From Acidobacteriaceae bacterium (GTDB lineage: Bacteria; Acidobacteriota; Terriglobia; Terriglobales; Acidobacteriaceae): a stretch of DNA of 52,653 nucleotides. The translations under genes and the position numbers were made by a program. Shown one piece after another: positions 19,818-29,217 of the stretch. Positions within the stretch are counted from its first letter, which is position 1. Every line of letters begins with the position of its first letter. Under the pieces are notes generated by a model. It ran no database searches. It was not told the origin of the DNA and worked only from the letters and a program-made list of their open reading frames with translations. Location: NCBI GenBank assembly GCA_903642265.1, contig CAHJWN010000021.1, forward strand, positions 1 through 52,653, given 5' to 3'.

Positions 19818-21457
19818 AGGATATATCGGCTCAGATCCTGATCCTTGACGATGCTGGCGACTTGCTGGCGGACGTATTCGGGATCGATGACAATGACTTT
19901 TTCAGTGCCGGTGTCGGTCTTGCGCTCGATGACGGGGAGCGGTGGCGAGGGTGGCAGTGGGTCGGCTGTGAGGGGAGCGGACGCGCCGATTTCGGCAATG
20001 ACGCCCTCCTCGGTAGCCTCGGCACGAGGGGACTTGAAGAGATCGGGTGCCTGGAAGCTGATCTCGTCGAGCACGCGCTCCATGATGGTGTGGAGGCGGC
20101 GAGCACCAATGTTCTCAGTGGTCTCGTTGACACGGAAGGCGAACTGCGCCATCTCCTGGATGGCTTCCTTGGTGAACTCGAGCTTGAGGCCTTCGGTCTC
20201 GAGCAGCGCCGTGGATTGCTTGACGAGCGAGGACTTGGGCTCGGTGAGGATGCGGACGAAGTCGTTGACGGTAAGCGAATGCAGTTCTACGCGGATGGGA
20301 AAACGGCCCTGTAGTTCCGGGATGAGATCGGACGGCTTGGAAACGTGGAAGGCGCCGGCGGCAATAAAGAGGATGTGGTCGGTCGAGACCATGCCGTACT
20401 TGGTGTTGACGGTGGTGCCCTCGACGATGGGGAGAATGTCGCGCTGGACACCTTCACGGGAGACATCGGGGCCATGGCCGCCTTCACGACCGGCGATCTT
20501 GTCGATCTCATCGAGGAAGACCATGCCGGAGTCTTCGACGCGCTCGACGGCGAGGCGGGTGACCTGGTCCATGTCGATGAGGCGCGACTCCTCTTCCTGG
20601 ACGAGGTATTCGAAGGCTTCAACGACCTTCATCTTGCGCTTCTTGGTTCGCTGACCAAAGAGGCCGGGGATCATGTCGCGGAGGTCCATGCCGCCGTCGC
20701 CACCCTGGTCCGGCCCGGAGTTCGAGCCCATGTTGGTCATGATCTCGAAGCTGGGCGTGTTGCGATCGCGAACGTCGATTTCGACAACACGGTCGTCGAG
20801 CTTGCCTTCGCGAAATTGCTGGCGGAGCTTTTCGCGGGTGCGGGAGTGGCTGTCGCCGGGTTTGTCGGGTTTTTCTGCAGGTGTTTCGTCGACGGGAGAG
20901 ACGGGAAGTTCGATGACATTCGACTCACCGGATGCATCCGAAGCCGATGGCGCCGGAACAACCAGAATGGGTGAGACCGGCGCGCTGGAGCTTGGAGTGG
21001 GCGGGAGCAGAAGATCGAGCAGGCGGTCTTCTGCGTTCATCTCGGCCTTCTCTTCCACGTCGTCGAGCTTCTCGTCGCGCACCATGTCGATGGCGATCTC
21101 CACCAGGTCGCGAACAATGGATTCGACATCGCGGCCGACGTAACCGACCTCGGTGAATTTGGACGCTTCGACCTTGAGGAAGGGCGAGTTCGTGAGCTTG
21201 GCCAATCGACGGGCTATCTCGGTTTTGCCGACGCCGGTAGGGCCGATCATGATGATGTTTTTCGGCATGATGTCTTCGGCGAGCTCGGGCGGGAGTTTCT
21301 GGCGGCGCATGCGGTTGCGCAGGGCGATGGCGACGGCGCGCTTGGCAGCCTGCTGTCCGACAACGTATTTATCGAGCTCTGCGACAATCTCGCGGGGAGT
21401 CATCTCGTCGAGTGCGAGGGCTTGGTCTTCGGCGGTTCCGGGTAGAAAGATTGCCAT
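19814..21457 (-). CDS. hslU: HslU, ATPase of the HslVU protease
   Basis: AAA+ unfoldase that feeds substrates to HslV. The 547-residue product has Walker A GPTGVGKT at 72-79, Walker [11 protein letters not shown], the sensor segment [15 protein letters not shown], and the conserved C-terminal DLSRYIL that docks into HslV. It is about 100 residues longer than the E. coli protein. A Pro/Ser-rich insert (about 152-200) starts the I domain, and a Pro-rich insert (about 475-510) lies before the last conserved helix. Both look disordered. Unlike most operons, 257 repeat-filled bases separate it from hslV upstream. The stop overlaps the next start by ATGA. Confidence 0.97.
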   Translation of the reverse strand: MAIFLPGTAEDQALALDEMTPREIVAELDKYVVGQQAAKRAVAIALRNRMRRQKLPPELAEDIMPKNIIMIGPTGVGKTEIARRLAKLTNSPFLKVEASKFTEVGYVGRDVESIVRDLVEIAIDMVRDEKLDDVEEKAEMNAEDRLLDLLLPPTPSSSAPVSPILVVPAPSASDASGESNVIELPVSPVDETPAEKPDKPGDSHSRTREKLRQQFREGKLDDRVVEIDVRDRNTPSFEIMTNMGSNSGPDQGGDGGMDLRDMIPGLFGQRTKKRKMKVVEAFEYLVQEEESRLIDMDQVTRLAVERVEDSGMVFLDEIDKIAGREGGHGPDVSREGVQRDILPIVEGTTVNTKYGMVSTDHILFIAAGAFHVSKPSDLIPELQGRFPIRVELHSLTVNDFVRILTEPKSSLVKQSTALLETEGLKLEFTKEAIQEMAQFAFRVNETTENIGARRLHTIMERVLDEISFQAPDLFKSPRAEATEEGVIAEIGASAPLTADPLPPSPPLPVIERKTDTGTEKVIVIDPEYVRQQVASIVKDQDLSRYIL

Positions 21458-21527
21458 GGTGCTGGTTCCTCATCGGTGAAACAGGTGCTTTGGTTCTCGT
21501 CGTGGCGATTGAGTGAGAATCGTACCT

Positions 21528-21582
21528 CAGCGGCTAAAGCCGCGTTGCGAAATCGACGTTACGGCACGGCTGAAGCCGTGCC
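21528..21582. repeat. Pair of REP-like hairpins
   Basis: GCGGC-TAAA-GCCGC (about 21529-21542) is followed by GGCACGGC-TGAA-GCCGTGCC (21563-21582). Both have a GGC(T)-AA-GCC core, so they look like two diverged copies of one palindromic unit. They lie between hslU and hslV. Confidence 0.8.
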
Positions 21583-21610
21583 CTTAAGCAAGGCAAGTGC
21601 TTTGAACGGA

Positions 21611-21703
21611 AGCTGCTGCTTCAGCAAGACGGCTGCTGCTTCAGTAAGGCGGCTGCTGCTTTGGTAAGACGGCTGCTGCTTTGGTAAACGGCTGCTGCTG
21701 TAG
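21611..21703. repeat. 20-bp tandem array, about 4.5 units
   Basis: Units run 21611-21630, 21631-21650, 21651-21670, 21671-21689 and a partial fifth. Each starts GGCTGCTGCTT and continues with CAGTAAGAC or TGGTAAGAC. The fourth unit has lost one base. The array ends 12 bases short of the hslV stop codon. Confidence 0.9.
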
Positions 21704-21714
21704 CAGCTGCGGTG

Positions 21715-22383
21715 CTAAGGGGCGGTTTGCGGCTCTGACTTCAACTCTTCGATCGTCATCTGGTCGTTGGTGTAGATGCAGATCTGTCCTGCGATGCGGA
21801 GGCTTTTCTCGGCGATCTCGCGGGCGCTCAGGTCGGTGTTCTCCATCAGGGCGCGTGCCGAGGCGAGGGCGTAGCTGCCGCCTGACCCGATGGTGGCAAT
21901 TCCTTCATCGGGATCGATGACATCACCGGTGCCGCTGAGCAGAAAGGTCGACTTCGCGTCGGTGACGATGAGCAGTGCTTCGAGCTGGCGAAGCATTTTA
22001 TCGGTGCGCCAGTCTTTGGCGAGCTCGACGGCGGAGCGGCCGAGGTTGCCAGCGAACTGCTCAAGCTTGGTTTCGAAGCGGCTGAAGAGCGAGAAGGCGT
22101 CAGCGGTCGACCCGGCAAATCCGGCGAGTACTTTATCGTTATAGAGCTTGCGGATCTTCTTTGCGGAGCCCTTCATGATGGTCGAGCCGAGCGAGACCTG
22201 ACCGTCGGCAGCCATGACCACAGAGTCGCCGCGGCGGACGCAGATGACTGTGGTCGAGCGGATGCGGCGGCCATCGCCTAAGTCCAGAGGGTGGGCAAGA
22301 TCGAGCGGACGGGCACGGCAGGAGTTGCTGTCGTTCAAAGAAAGTTCGGACAAATTGTGTTCAGGGGAGCGCATTTTGGTCAC
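21715..22383 (-). CDS. hslV: HslV, proteasome-like peptidase
   Basis: N-terminal-threonine protease that forms a double hexamer under HslU. The 222-residue product contains the mature-type start [20 protein letters not shown]; the nucleophile should be Thr44. It follows a 43-residue leader with no similarity that I recognise. No ATG, GTG or TTG close to Thr44 is in frame, so a leader appears real and must be cut off for activity. Other bacteria have leaders of one to about six residues. The rest of the fold is complete, including [14 protein letters not shown]. Confidence 0.96.
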   Translation of the reverse strand: MTKMRSPEHNLSELSLNDSNSCRARPLDLAHPLDLGDGRRIRSTTVICVRRGDSVVMAADGQVSLGSTIMKGSAKKIRKLYNDKVLAGFAGSTADAFSLFSRFETKLEQFAGNLGRSAVELAKDWRTDKMLRQLEALLIVTDAKSTFLLSGTGDVIDPDEGIATIGSGGSYALASARALMENTDLSAREIAEKSLRIAGQICIYTNDQMTIEELKSEPQTAP

Positions 22384-22430
22384 TCTTCAGTATACCGCCT
22401 GCGCACCCCTCGGAATGATCTTCCAAGCCG

Positions 22431-23195
22431 TCAGCGTGCGTCCGAAACGATGGCGAACATTGCTCCCTGGGGATCGAGATATTGGGCGATCCACTGGCCG
22501 CCGGGCACCTCGTGTGGTCCCACGAGCAGCTTACCGCCGGCAGAACCGGCGCGTTCGATCGCGGCGTCGAGCCCATTTACCGTGAAGTAGTAGAGCCACA
22601 TGGGATGCGGCGATTCGGGCATCTTTGTCATCATGCCACCAACCGGCATCTCGTCGCCGGTAGAGAACATGCGATAGACGCCCATCGGGCCCATGTCCAC
22701 CTCGCCTGACTTGGTCCATCCGAACAGGCTGGAGTAGAACTCCCATGCAGGTTCGAGATCGCCAGCGTGAAGTTCGCGCCAACCGATCTGACCTGGTGCG
22801 CCGGCCGCTGCCGGCATCTCCGAAGAGGGCTTGAAGACCACGAACACTGCGCCGTGCGGATCGGCAACGACCGAGAAGCGGCCTACGCCAGGAATGTCCG
22901 TCGGCGGTCGGTGGACTGACCCACCTGCGGCGGTAATTTTTTCTACGCTGGCATCGACGTCGTCCACGCTTATATGACCTGTCCAGGAAGGCGGTGCGCC
23001 GCTTGCTGCAGCTTCCGAGGGAACGCCCATGATGCCGGCAACCATGGATGAACCCATGCTGAGAACGGTGTACGGCGGGGTCATGCCGGAATCCATGGCC
23101 TGCCAGCCGATGACCTTGCTGTAGAAGTCCGAAGCAGCCTTCATGTCTGTTGTCATCAGGTCGTACCAGATAAATTTTCCGCTGCTCACGGACAT
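22431..23195 (-). CDS. VOC-superfamily protein, two glyoxalase-like domains
   Basis: The 254-residue cytoplasmic protein has two tandem vicinal-oxygen-chelate domains, one starting with KFIWYDLMTTDMKAASDFY and the other with GWRELHAGDLEPAWEFY. Each has the usual beta-alpha-beta-beta-beta pattern. Proteins of this shape are often labelled glyoxalase/bleomycin resistance, with no substrate known. ATG 23195 is chosen for its strong ribosome site GGAGGG and for starting right at the domain. It is separate from hslV by about 47 bases on the same strand, so it may be the first gene of that transcript. Confidence 0.9.
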   Translation of the reverse strand: MSVSSGKFIWYDLMTTDMKAASDFYSKVIGWQAMDSGMTPPYTVLSMGSSMVAGIMGVPSEAAASGAPPSWTGHISVDDVDASVEKITAAGGSVHRPPTDIPGVGRFSVVADPHGAVFVVFKPSSEMPAAAGAPGQIGWRELHAGDLEPAWEFYSSLFGWTKSGEVDMGPMGVYRMFSTGDEMPVGGMMTKMPESPHPMWLYYFTVNGLDAAIERAGSAGGKLLVGPHEVPGGQWIAQYLDPQGAMFAIVSDAR

Positions 23196-23333
23196 GTGTA
23201 ACGCCCTCCTGGTTGATTGATAGTGCCGCAGAGAAACGCTAGATGATGGCTGCAGAGAGAGCAAGTGAAAATCGCGTTCAGGGCGGAGTAGAAGCGGTAA
23301 GAAAGGTGGCGTTAAGAAGTTGTTGCCCTGTTT

Positions 23334-23840
23334 ATGGGGCTATCAGCTATGCTCAAGTTTAGAGCCGTGCGTCACCTTTCCCCAACGCTGCACATCAGCC
23401 CGGACCAGATCGGCGCGATCGCGTTCGGCATCACTGCCGTGACCGGCGTCGCGTTGTATGTGTACTTCAGCCGCAAGGTGGATCCGACTGAGGTTGAGAG
23501 GTTACGGCGCGTGTTCCTTGCTGAACAGGGACGCATCACCGATGCCACGCTGGTCGATACCAGTCTGAACCAGAGAGCGGGAAGGCGAGCCGCAGACACG
23601 GCAGAGCTCGATTTCGAGCGCAAAGAGCCACCACCGAGTGTGCTGCAGTATCAATACCGCGTGGCTGGCGTGGGGTACGAAAGCGTGCAGGATGTCTCCG
23701 GACTGACAGAATACGTGCGCAACTTTCGCATCGACCTGCCCATTCAGATTCGGTACGACCCGCATAATCCTGGGAACAGCATTGTCGTGTCCGAATCGTG
23801 GAGCGGCTTGCGAGCGGGACCCGAACCGGCGAGCGAGTGA
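23334..23840 (+). CDS. DUF3592-like membrane-anchored protein
   Basis: The 168-residue protein has one membrane helix (about 25-45, IGAIAFGITAVTGVALYVYF). A soluble domain follows with the DUF3592 pattern: a YQYRVAGVGYES strand and a late IQIRYDPHNPGNSIV motif. The function of this family is unknown. A CDF transporter gene follows on the same strand about 97 bases later. Confidence 0.75.
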   Translation: MGLSAMLKFRAVRHLSPTLHISPDQIGAIAFGITAVTGVALYVYFSRKVDPTEVERLRRVFLAEQGRITDATLVDTSLNQRAGRRAADTAELDFERKEPPPSVLQYQYRVAGVGYESVQDVSGLTEYVRNFRIDLPIQIRYDPHNPGNSIVVSESWSGLRAGPEPASE

Positions 23841-23937
23841 ACCAATCTGGTTCTTCGGTTTGTGCAATCAAAGCAATCCATATACGGGGACAACGGCGCG
23901 CCCGCCGCAATACCCCCCGGTAGTATGCTGGAAACGT

Positions 23938-24891
23938 ATGCACATGGTGGCAACCTCCTCAAACAAGATGCAGCGGGTGTTGAAGATCTCGCTTGCCGCG
24001 ACCTTCTGTTACGTAGTGGCAACGTTTTATTTCGGTGTGCGGGCGCACTCGCTGGCGCTGATCTCTGAAGCTGGCCATAACGTCTCAGACATGCTGGCGA
24101 TCGTGCTCTCGTTCGTAGCTGTCTATTTCCAGGCTCGTCCGGCGACTGACGAGAAGACGTTCGGCTACCAGCGCGCGGGAGTGTTGGCGGCGTTTGTAAA
24201 TGCGTTGACTTTGGTGGTGCTGGCCGGATGGATTGCGATTGCGGCATTGCATCGACTTGCTGCTCCTGAGCCTGTCCAGCCGAAGCTGATGATGTTGGTT
24301 GCGGCTGCAGGCGTAGTGATGAACGGCTGCATCGCTGGACTGCTCTGGAAGTTTTCGGGCGACATCAATATTCGTGGTGTCTTCCTGCACATGCTGGGCG
24401 ACACGCTCTCAACTGCGGCGGTGATCGCGGGCGGTGCGGGGATTTTGTTCACAGGGATAACGTGGATCGACCCGGTGCTCTCAGTCATTATCGCGGGGAT
24501 GATTTTGTATAGCTCAGCGGGGATCGTGCGCGAGACGCTGCATATTCTGCTCGAAGGAACGCCGAAGAATCTGCAGTTGCACGAGATTCGGAGCTCAATG
24601 CAGGCAGTCAGCGGAGTGTTGAATGTGCACGATCTGCATGTCTGGAGTCTGGGTTCGAGCAGCCATGCACTGGCGAGCCATGTGACGATTGCCGAGATGC
24701 CGTTATCGGATTGCAGCGACATTCTTGAAGGCATCAATCTTGCGCTGCGCGAAAGGTTCCACATCCATCACACGACGATCCAGTTTGAGACCAAGGGCTG
24801 TGAGACGACGCACGGCTGTGCCGCCCCTCCGGAAGTGGAAGCAGTGAGTGGCCATGCGCATCACCACCATGGGCATTCGCATAGCCACTAG
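23938..24891 (+). CDS. CDF cation efflux transporter (CzcD/ZitB type)
   Basis: The 317-residue inner membrane antiporter of the cation diffusion facilitator family exports divalent metal, usually Zn2+, against protons. It has six hydrophobic helices. The metal site is His47 and Asp51 in EAGHNVSD (helix 2) with His151 and Asp155 in HMLGD (helix 5), an HD-HD set typical of zinc or cadmium transporters. A cytoplasmic domain and a His-rich tail (HAHHHHGHSHSH) follow. The ATG at 23938 is preferred over an earlier frame opening that overlaps the DUF3592 gene. Confidence 0.95.
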   Translation: MHMVATSSNKMQRVLKISLAATFCYVVATFYFGVRAHSLALISEAGHNVSDMLAIVLSFVAVYFQARPATDEKTFGYQRAGVLAAFVNALTLVVLAGWIAIAALHRLAAPEPVQPKLMMLVAAAGVVMNGCIAGLLWKFSGDINIRGVFLHMLGDTLSTAAVIAGGAGILFTGITWIDPVLSVIIAGMILYSSAGIVRETLHILLEGTPKNLQLHEIRSSMQAVSGVLNVHDLHVWSLGSSSHALASHVTIAEMPLSDCSDILEGINLALRERFHIHHTTIQFETKGCETTHGCAAPPEVEAVSGHAHHHHGHSHSH

Positions 24892-24913
24892 CTGCGTTCG
24901 AGTAAGTCGGAAA

Positions 24914-25339
24914 TCAGATCAGCTGTGCATCAAGGGTGATGTCGGCTGCCTTCAGCAGGCGTGAAATGGGGCAGTTGTCTTTCGCCTTCTTGGCAAGCTC
25001 GTCGAACTTCTCTTTTTCGATGCCGGGGACGAAGGCGCGCGTGGTGAGATGGATCTTCGTCACTGTCGGCCCATCGTCTGTCTTTTCCATGGTGAGGACT
25101 GCGGTGGTCTCGAGGGATTCCGGCGGCATTTCGACTGATGTGAGCTGGCCGCTGAGCGCCATCGAGAAGCAGCCCGCGTGGGCGGCGGCGATGAGCTCTT
25201 CAGGATTCGTGCCGACGCCGTTTTCGAAGCGGGTGCCGAAGCTGTACTGCGCCTCGTGCAGCGTTCCGCTCTGGGTCGAGAGACTGCCCTTGCCTTCTTT
25301 CAAGTTTCCGTGCCAGACTGCGTTTGCACTGCGATCCAT
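24914..25339 (-). CDS. OsmC-family peroxidase
   Basis: The 141-residue thiol peroxidase of the OsmC type detoxifies organic hydroperoxides with two cysteines. These are visible in AAHAGCFSMAL and KDNCPISRLL. The early SFGTRFENGVGTNPEEL region is also conserved. The length matches the family. ATG 25339 is chosen because AGGAG lies 8 bases before it and it opens on the domain. It is convergent with the CDF gene. Confidence 0.95.
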   Translation of the reverse strand: MDRSANAVWHGNLKEGKGSLSTQSGTLHEAQYSFGTRFENGVGTNPEELIAAAHAGCFSMALSGQLTSVEMPPESLETTAVLTMEKTDDGPTVTKIHLTTRAFVPGIEKEKFDELAKKAKDNCPISRLLKAADITLDAQLI

Positions 25340-25533
25340 TGTGGTTCTCCTATGGGGATAGGATGCGGGAACGTGGCGGTGAAGCTCGCTCATTCGCGAT
25401 CACTTCAAAGGCCGGGAGGCTGAGATGCGGGGACGAAGGACTGCGCCGAAAGTAAGCAGGGCTACAACTTTCTTGCCAGTGCCGACTGAGTCATCGTGAG
25501 GCAGCATGAAGTTCGGAGGCCTCGCACTCAGCC

Positions 25534-26586
25534 ATGAGATTCTGGTTCGTTCATTCTGGAGACGTGTCTCTTCACGATCAGATCGTGACGCAGGTTTCCC
25601 TGGGTATCCTCTCTGGAGATCTTGGCCCGGAGGAGCGCCTGCCCGGGATCCGCACCATGGCCGAGCGCTTCGCCATTCAACCGAACATAGTCACCGCCGC
25701 CTATAAGCAGTTAGAGAAGCAAAGCTGGGTTGAGTTCCGCCGCGGCAGTGGGGTGTACGTGCGTGACCGCGCTCCGCGCGAGATTGCCGGCATTCGTCCC
25801 GCGCTGCATCTCGATCGTCTGATTGCAAATCTCATCCAGGCTGCAAAGAGCGCGGACATGTCGCCAGCCGAACTGCGCGCGCGGATACTCGGCCAGCTGG
25901 ACGCAGCACCCCCGGCTCGCCTGTTGCTGATCGACTCCGATGTTGAGTTGCGCAAGATCGTGCTGACGGAACTCAGTCAGGCACTGGAACTACCTGCCGG
26001 ATTCACGATCGGATTCACAGACCTGCCCCGCGTCGGCGATGAGCAAGGCATCGCAAAGTTGATTGCCCAGTTACCTGGATCGCTGGTGCTGGTACTTCCG
26101 AGTAAGGCGGAGGCTCTGCGGTCCGTACTGCCCTCGGATGTCGCGATGGTGATCCTGCAGGTCCGGTCGACATCGGCGCTACTGACGCCGCTGCTTCCCG
26201 CGCCAAGCTACTCGCTGATGGCGGTGGCCTCGAGCTGGGCACCGTTCTTATCGTTTGCAAGAATCACATTGCTCGGTGCGGCCTTCAAACCGGAGGCGCT
26301 ACTGCTGCGTGATGCCTCGCAGTACGGCTGGATGTCGGGCTTGAACCAGGCGGCGGCGATCATCTGCGACTGCAACACCGCCGACCGGCTGCCTGCATCG
26401 ATACCCAAGATCAAGTTCAGCCTGATCTCGGAGCAGTCGATTGCGGAACTGCAGCAAATGATGCGGACCAGTGTCGCGCCCATGAGTGTCGCTGGCGGCG
26501 CTGCAAAGAAGGAGAGCCGGACGTTGACTGCGGTGCCTGCAGCTGCAATGCGGAATGGTTACTCCGCGCATTCTTCTGCGGCGTAG
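25534..26586 (+). CDS. GntR-type transcriptional regulator
   Basis: The 350-residue protein has an N-terminal winged helix of the GntR/YtrA style: VSLHDQIVTQVSLGIL, then LPGIRTMAERF, ending in RRGSGVYVRD near residue 80. The remaining ~270 residues include a region like a periplasmic-binding or Rossmann fold (about 130-290), whose family I cannot name. The effector is unknown. An extra copy of the first 50 residues, broken by a stop, lies 120 bases downstream. Confidence 0.85.
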   Translation: MRFWFVHSGDVSLHDQIVTQVSLGILSGDLGPEERLPGIRTMAERFAIQPNIVTAAYKQLEKQSWVEFRRGSGVYVRDRAPREIAGIRPALHLDRLIANLIQAAKSADMSPAELRARILGQLDAAPPARLLLIDSDVELRKIVLTELSQALELPAGFTIGFTDLPRVGDEQGIAKLIAQLPGSLVLVLPSKAEALRSVLPSDVAMVILQVRSTSALLTPLLPAPSYSLMAVASSWAPFLSFARITLLGAAFKPEALLLRDASQYGWMSGLNQAAAIICDCNTADRLPASIPKIKFSLISEQSIAELQQMMRTSVAPMSVAGGAAKKESRTLTAVPAAAMRNGYSAHSSAA

Positions 26587-26705
26587 AGCTGGCACCGCTT
26601 CCGCGAATATCCTCGCGGGCTGTTCCGATCGACAAGGAAGTGCTGCGCCACATGTATAAGGTGGAGGTCGAGGCAGTTCCATTCGGTGTGGGGTGCAGGA
26701 AAGCG

Positions 26706-26871
26706 ATGAGGTTCTGGTTCGTTCATTCCGGCGACGTTTCGCTGCACGATCAGATCGTGACCCAGGTCTCACTCGGCATTTTGTCAGGCGATCTAAGCGC
26801 GGGAGAGTGACTGCCGAGTATACGGGCACTGGCGCAGCGATTTGGCATCCATCTCTGCGCCCGATCGTCAC
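26706..26871 (+). pseudogene. Broken partial copy of the GntR regulator
   Basis: The ATG at 26706 opens MRFWFVHSGDVSLHDQIV, identical in protein to the intact gene at 25534, and continues VTQVSLGILSGDLSAGE. A TGA then stands where CGA (Arg of the ERLPSIR motif) is expected, as a single C-to-T change would give. Beyond it LPSIRALAQRFGIH still matches and then similarity ends, so the rest of the gene is deleted. Most differences from the intact gene are at third codon positions, pointing to an old duplication that was under selection before it broke. GCAGGAAAGCG lies ahead of the ATG. Confidence 0.9.
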
Positions 26872-26883
26872 ACGGCTGTGGCT

Positions 26884-27015
26884 GTGGGCCTCGATCTGGA
26901 TTCGGATTCGTCGTTCGCCTGGCGCGTGATCGAGTTTACAAAGGGCGACTTCACCGGCGTCCCGGGATCGCGACCGCAAACGCTCATGACGGGTATCGTG
27001 CCGCACCTGCCGTAA
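26884..27015 (+). pseudogene. Orphan 3' coding fragment before lepA
   Basis: An open frame of 43 codons plus stop reads VGLDLDSDSSFAWRVIEF and on to TLMTGIVPHLP. It has good protein-like composition but no start of its own and a frame different from the broken GntR copy. It looks like the tail of another gene, joined to the GntR remnant by a deletion. The family was not recognised. Confidence 0.4.
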
Positions 27016-27068
27016 AGGGCTACAGAGAATACGGGTGTTAAGATGGACATTGAGGCTGTTCCCCTTTC

Positions 27069-28871
27069 ATGGATCCATCGCACATCCGCAATTTCGCGAT
27101 CATCGCGCATATCGATCATGGCAAGTCCACGCTTTCTGACCGGCTGCTGGAGCTGACTGGCTCGCTGAGTTCGCGCGAGATGCAGGCGCAGGTGCTGGAC
27201 GCCATGGACCTCGAACGCGAACGCGGCATTACGATCAAGGCGCATACCGTGCGCATGATGTACAAGTCGCAGGATGGCGAGACATATCAACTGAACCTGA
27301 TTGATACGCCGGGGCATGTGGATTTCTCGTACGAGGTTTCACGGTCGCTAGCGTCGTGCGAGGGCGCACTACTGGTGGTGGATGCGTCGCAGGGCGTCGA
27401 GGCGCAGACGCTGGCAAATGCTTACCTTGCGATCTCGAACGGCCTGGAGATCATCCCGATTATTAACAAGATCGACCTTCCCAGCGCAGACATCGAGCGT
27501 ACGAAGGAGATGATCGAGAAGACGGTTGGACTGCCGGCTGACGATGCCATTGCGGTCTCGGCCAAGACGGGGTTGAATGTGGCTTCGATCCTTGAGGCCG
27601 TCGTGCACCTGCTGCCATCGCCGAAGGGCGACCCTGAAGCTCCGCTACAGGCGCTGATCTTCGATAGCTGGTTTGATGCCTACCGCGGCGTGATTGTTCT
27701 GGCGCGCATTATCAACGGCCGGCTGCATAAGGGAATGAAGATTAAGGTCATGTCGAATGGCAAGACTTTCGATGTGGAGAGCATGGGCGTCATGACTCCA
27801 AAGCCGGTCGAGCTGACGGAGCTTAGCGCTGGCGAGGTTGGCTTCTTTGTGGCGACCATTAAGAACGTGGCGGACACAAAGGTGGGCGACACCATCACAT
27901 CGGTCGAGAACCCGTGCGAGGAAGCGCTGCCTGGGTTCGAAGACATCAAGTCGATGGTGTTTGCGGGGCTTTATACGGTGGACTCCCACGAGCATGCCAT
28001 GCTGCGGGATGCGCTTGAGAAGCTGCGGTTGAACGACGCAAGTTTTTCTTTTGAGCCGGAGAGTTCCGTCGCGCTGGGATTTGGATTCCGCTGCGGATTT
28101 CTCGGCCTGCTGCACCTCGAGATCATCCAGGAGAGGCTGGAACGCGAGTTCTCGCTGGACCTGATTACGACGGCACCGGGCGTTCGCTACAAGATCACAC
28201 TGACCGACGGCAGCATGGTGGAGGTCGACAACCCTTCGCGCTGGCCAAATCCGACCGAGATCGAGTCGATCGAAGAGCCCGTAATCATCGCGAAGATCCT
28301 GACCAATGAAGAGTATGTGGGCGGGATTTTGAAGCTGGTTGAAGACAAGCGCGGGCGGCAGAAGAACTTCGAGTACGTATCGGAGACACGGGTGCTGCTG
28401 ACCTATGAGCTGCCGCTGAATGAGATCGTGCTCGATTTCTACGATCGTTTGAAGAGCGTCTCGCGAGGATACGCTTCGCTCGACTATGTGCTGGCTGGAA
28501 CATGGATCTCGCCGATGGTGAAGATGGACATTTTGATCGGCGGCGACCCGGTCGATGCACTTGGAATCATCGTGCACCGCGATTTCGCATACGATCGCGG
28601 ACGCGCACTAGTTTCGAAGATGCGCGAACTGATTCCGCGGCAGATGTTCGAGGTGGCGATCCAGGCGGCGATTGGGGCGAAGGTCATCGCCCGCGAGACC
28701 GTGACGGCTATCCGCAAGAACGTGATTGCAAAGTGTTACGGCGGCGACATTAGCCGTAAGAAGAAGCTGCTCGACAAGCAAAAAGAAGGCAAGAAGCGCA
28801 TGAAGCGGATTGGCAAGGTGGACATTCCGCAGGAGGCATTCCTCGCAGTATTGAAGGTGGGCGAGGAGTAG
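27069..28871 (+). CDS. lepA: Elongation factor 4 (LepA)
   Basis: The 600-residue ribosomal GTPase acts in ribosome biogenesis and in translocation under stress. G motifs: AHIDHGKST at 13-21, DTPGHVDF and NKIDLP. Domains resembling EF-G II, III and V follow, and the LepA-specific C-terminal domain is present, with [20 protein letters not shown]. The length matches the family. It appears to be a single gene; lepB, a common partner, is not seen. Confidence 0.98.
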   Translation: MDPSHIRNFAIIAHIDHGKSTLSDRLLELTGSLSSREMQAQVLDAMDLERERGITIKAHTVRMMYKSQDGETYQLNLIDTPGHVDFSYEVSRSLASCEGALLVVDASQGVEAQTLANAYLAISNGLEIIPIINKIDLPSADIERTKEMIEKTVGLPADDAIAVSAKTGLNVASILEAVVHLLPSPKGDPEAPLQALIFDSWFDAYRGVIVLARIINGRLHKGMKIKVMSNGKTFDVESMGVMTPKPVELTELSAGEVGFFVATIKNVADTKVGDTITSVENPCEEALPGFEDIKSMVFAGLYTVDSHEHAMLRDALEKLRLNDASFSFEPESSVALGFGFRCGFLGLLHLEIIQERLEREFSLDLITTAPGVRYKITLTDGSMVEVDNPSRWPNPTEIESIEEPVIIAKILTNEEYVGGILKLVEDKRGRQKNFEYVSETRVLLTYELPLNEIVLDFYDRLKSVSRGYASLDYVLAGTWISPMVKMDILIGGDPVDALGIIVHRDFAYDRGRALVSKMRELIPRQMFEVAIQAAIGAKVIARETVTAIRKNVIAKCYGGDISRKKKLLDKQKEGKKRMKRIGKVDIPQEAFLAVLKVGEE

Positions 28872-29169
28872 GGATGTACGCGAATTTCAAGCGTGAATTC
28901 ACTCGGAATCTGTGAGGGCATTCACCAGACCTTAATGGCAATCTGTGGAAAGTGCTGGTCTACGAGCATTTAGCTGCAGGCTGTCAAATTCCGCTGACTT
29001 CTTTCTAACTAACACTCAACTCCAACAAAACAAACGATCCGATTTCTAGAGATGAGCACAAGACGGCGTGGTTTTGCTTATGACACACAGGCGACTTACC
29101 GGAAATCCACTTAAATTTCCACAAGTTGCGGTGCTAGGCCGACGATTGCTACGAAGGTTGTGGCGGACA
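28872..29169. other. Intergenic, nothing recognised
   Basis: About 300 bases between lepA and the terminator of the Skp-like gene. The composition is more AT-rich than the neighbouring genes. I see no gene, repeat or RNA family. Confidence 0.5.
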
Positions 29170-29203
29170 AGCAAAGAGGGAGCCATTTGGCTCCCTCTTT
29201 GCT
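29170..29203 (-). terminator. Terminator of the Skp/OmpH-like gene
   Basis: A perfect 15-bp stem (AGCAAAGAGGGAGCC) closes an ATTT loop, 14 bases past the stop codon of the leftward gene. The 3' arm is pyrimidine-rich in both directions. Confidence 0.88.
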
Positions 29204-29217
29204 TTGCACGAAGCGTC

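Larger units (their letters stand above)
21458..21714. other. Repeat-rich spacer between hslV and hslU
   Basis: This leftward intercistronic gap holds two short GC-rich hairpins and a 20-bp tandem array, described separately. No coding sequence is seen. It probably shapes the relative output of hslU and hslV. Confidence 0.6.
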
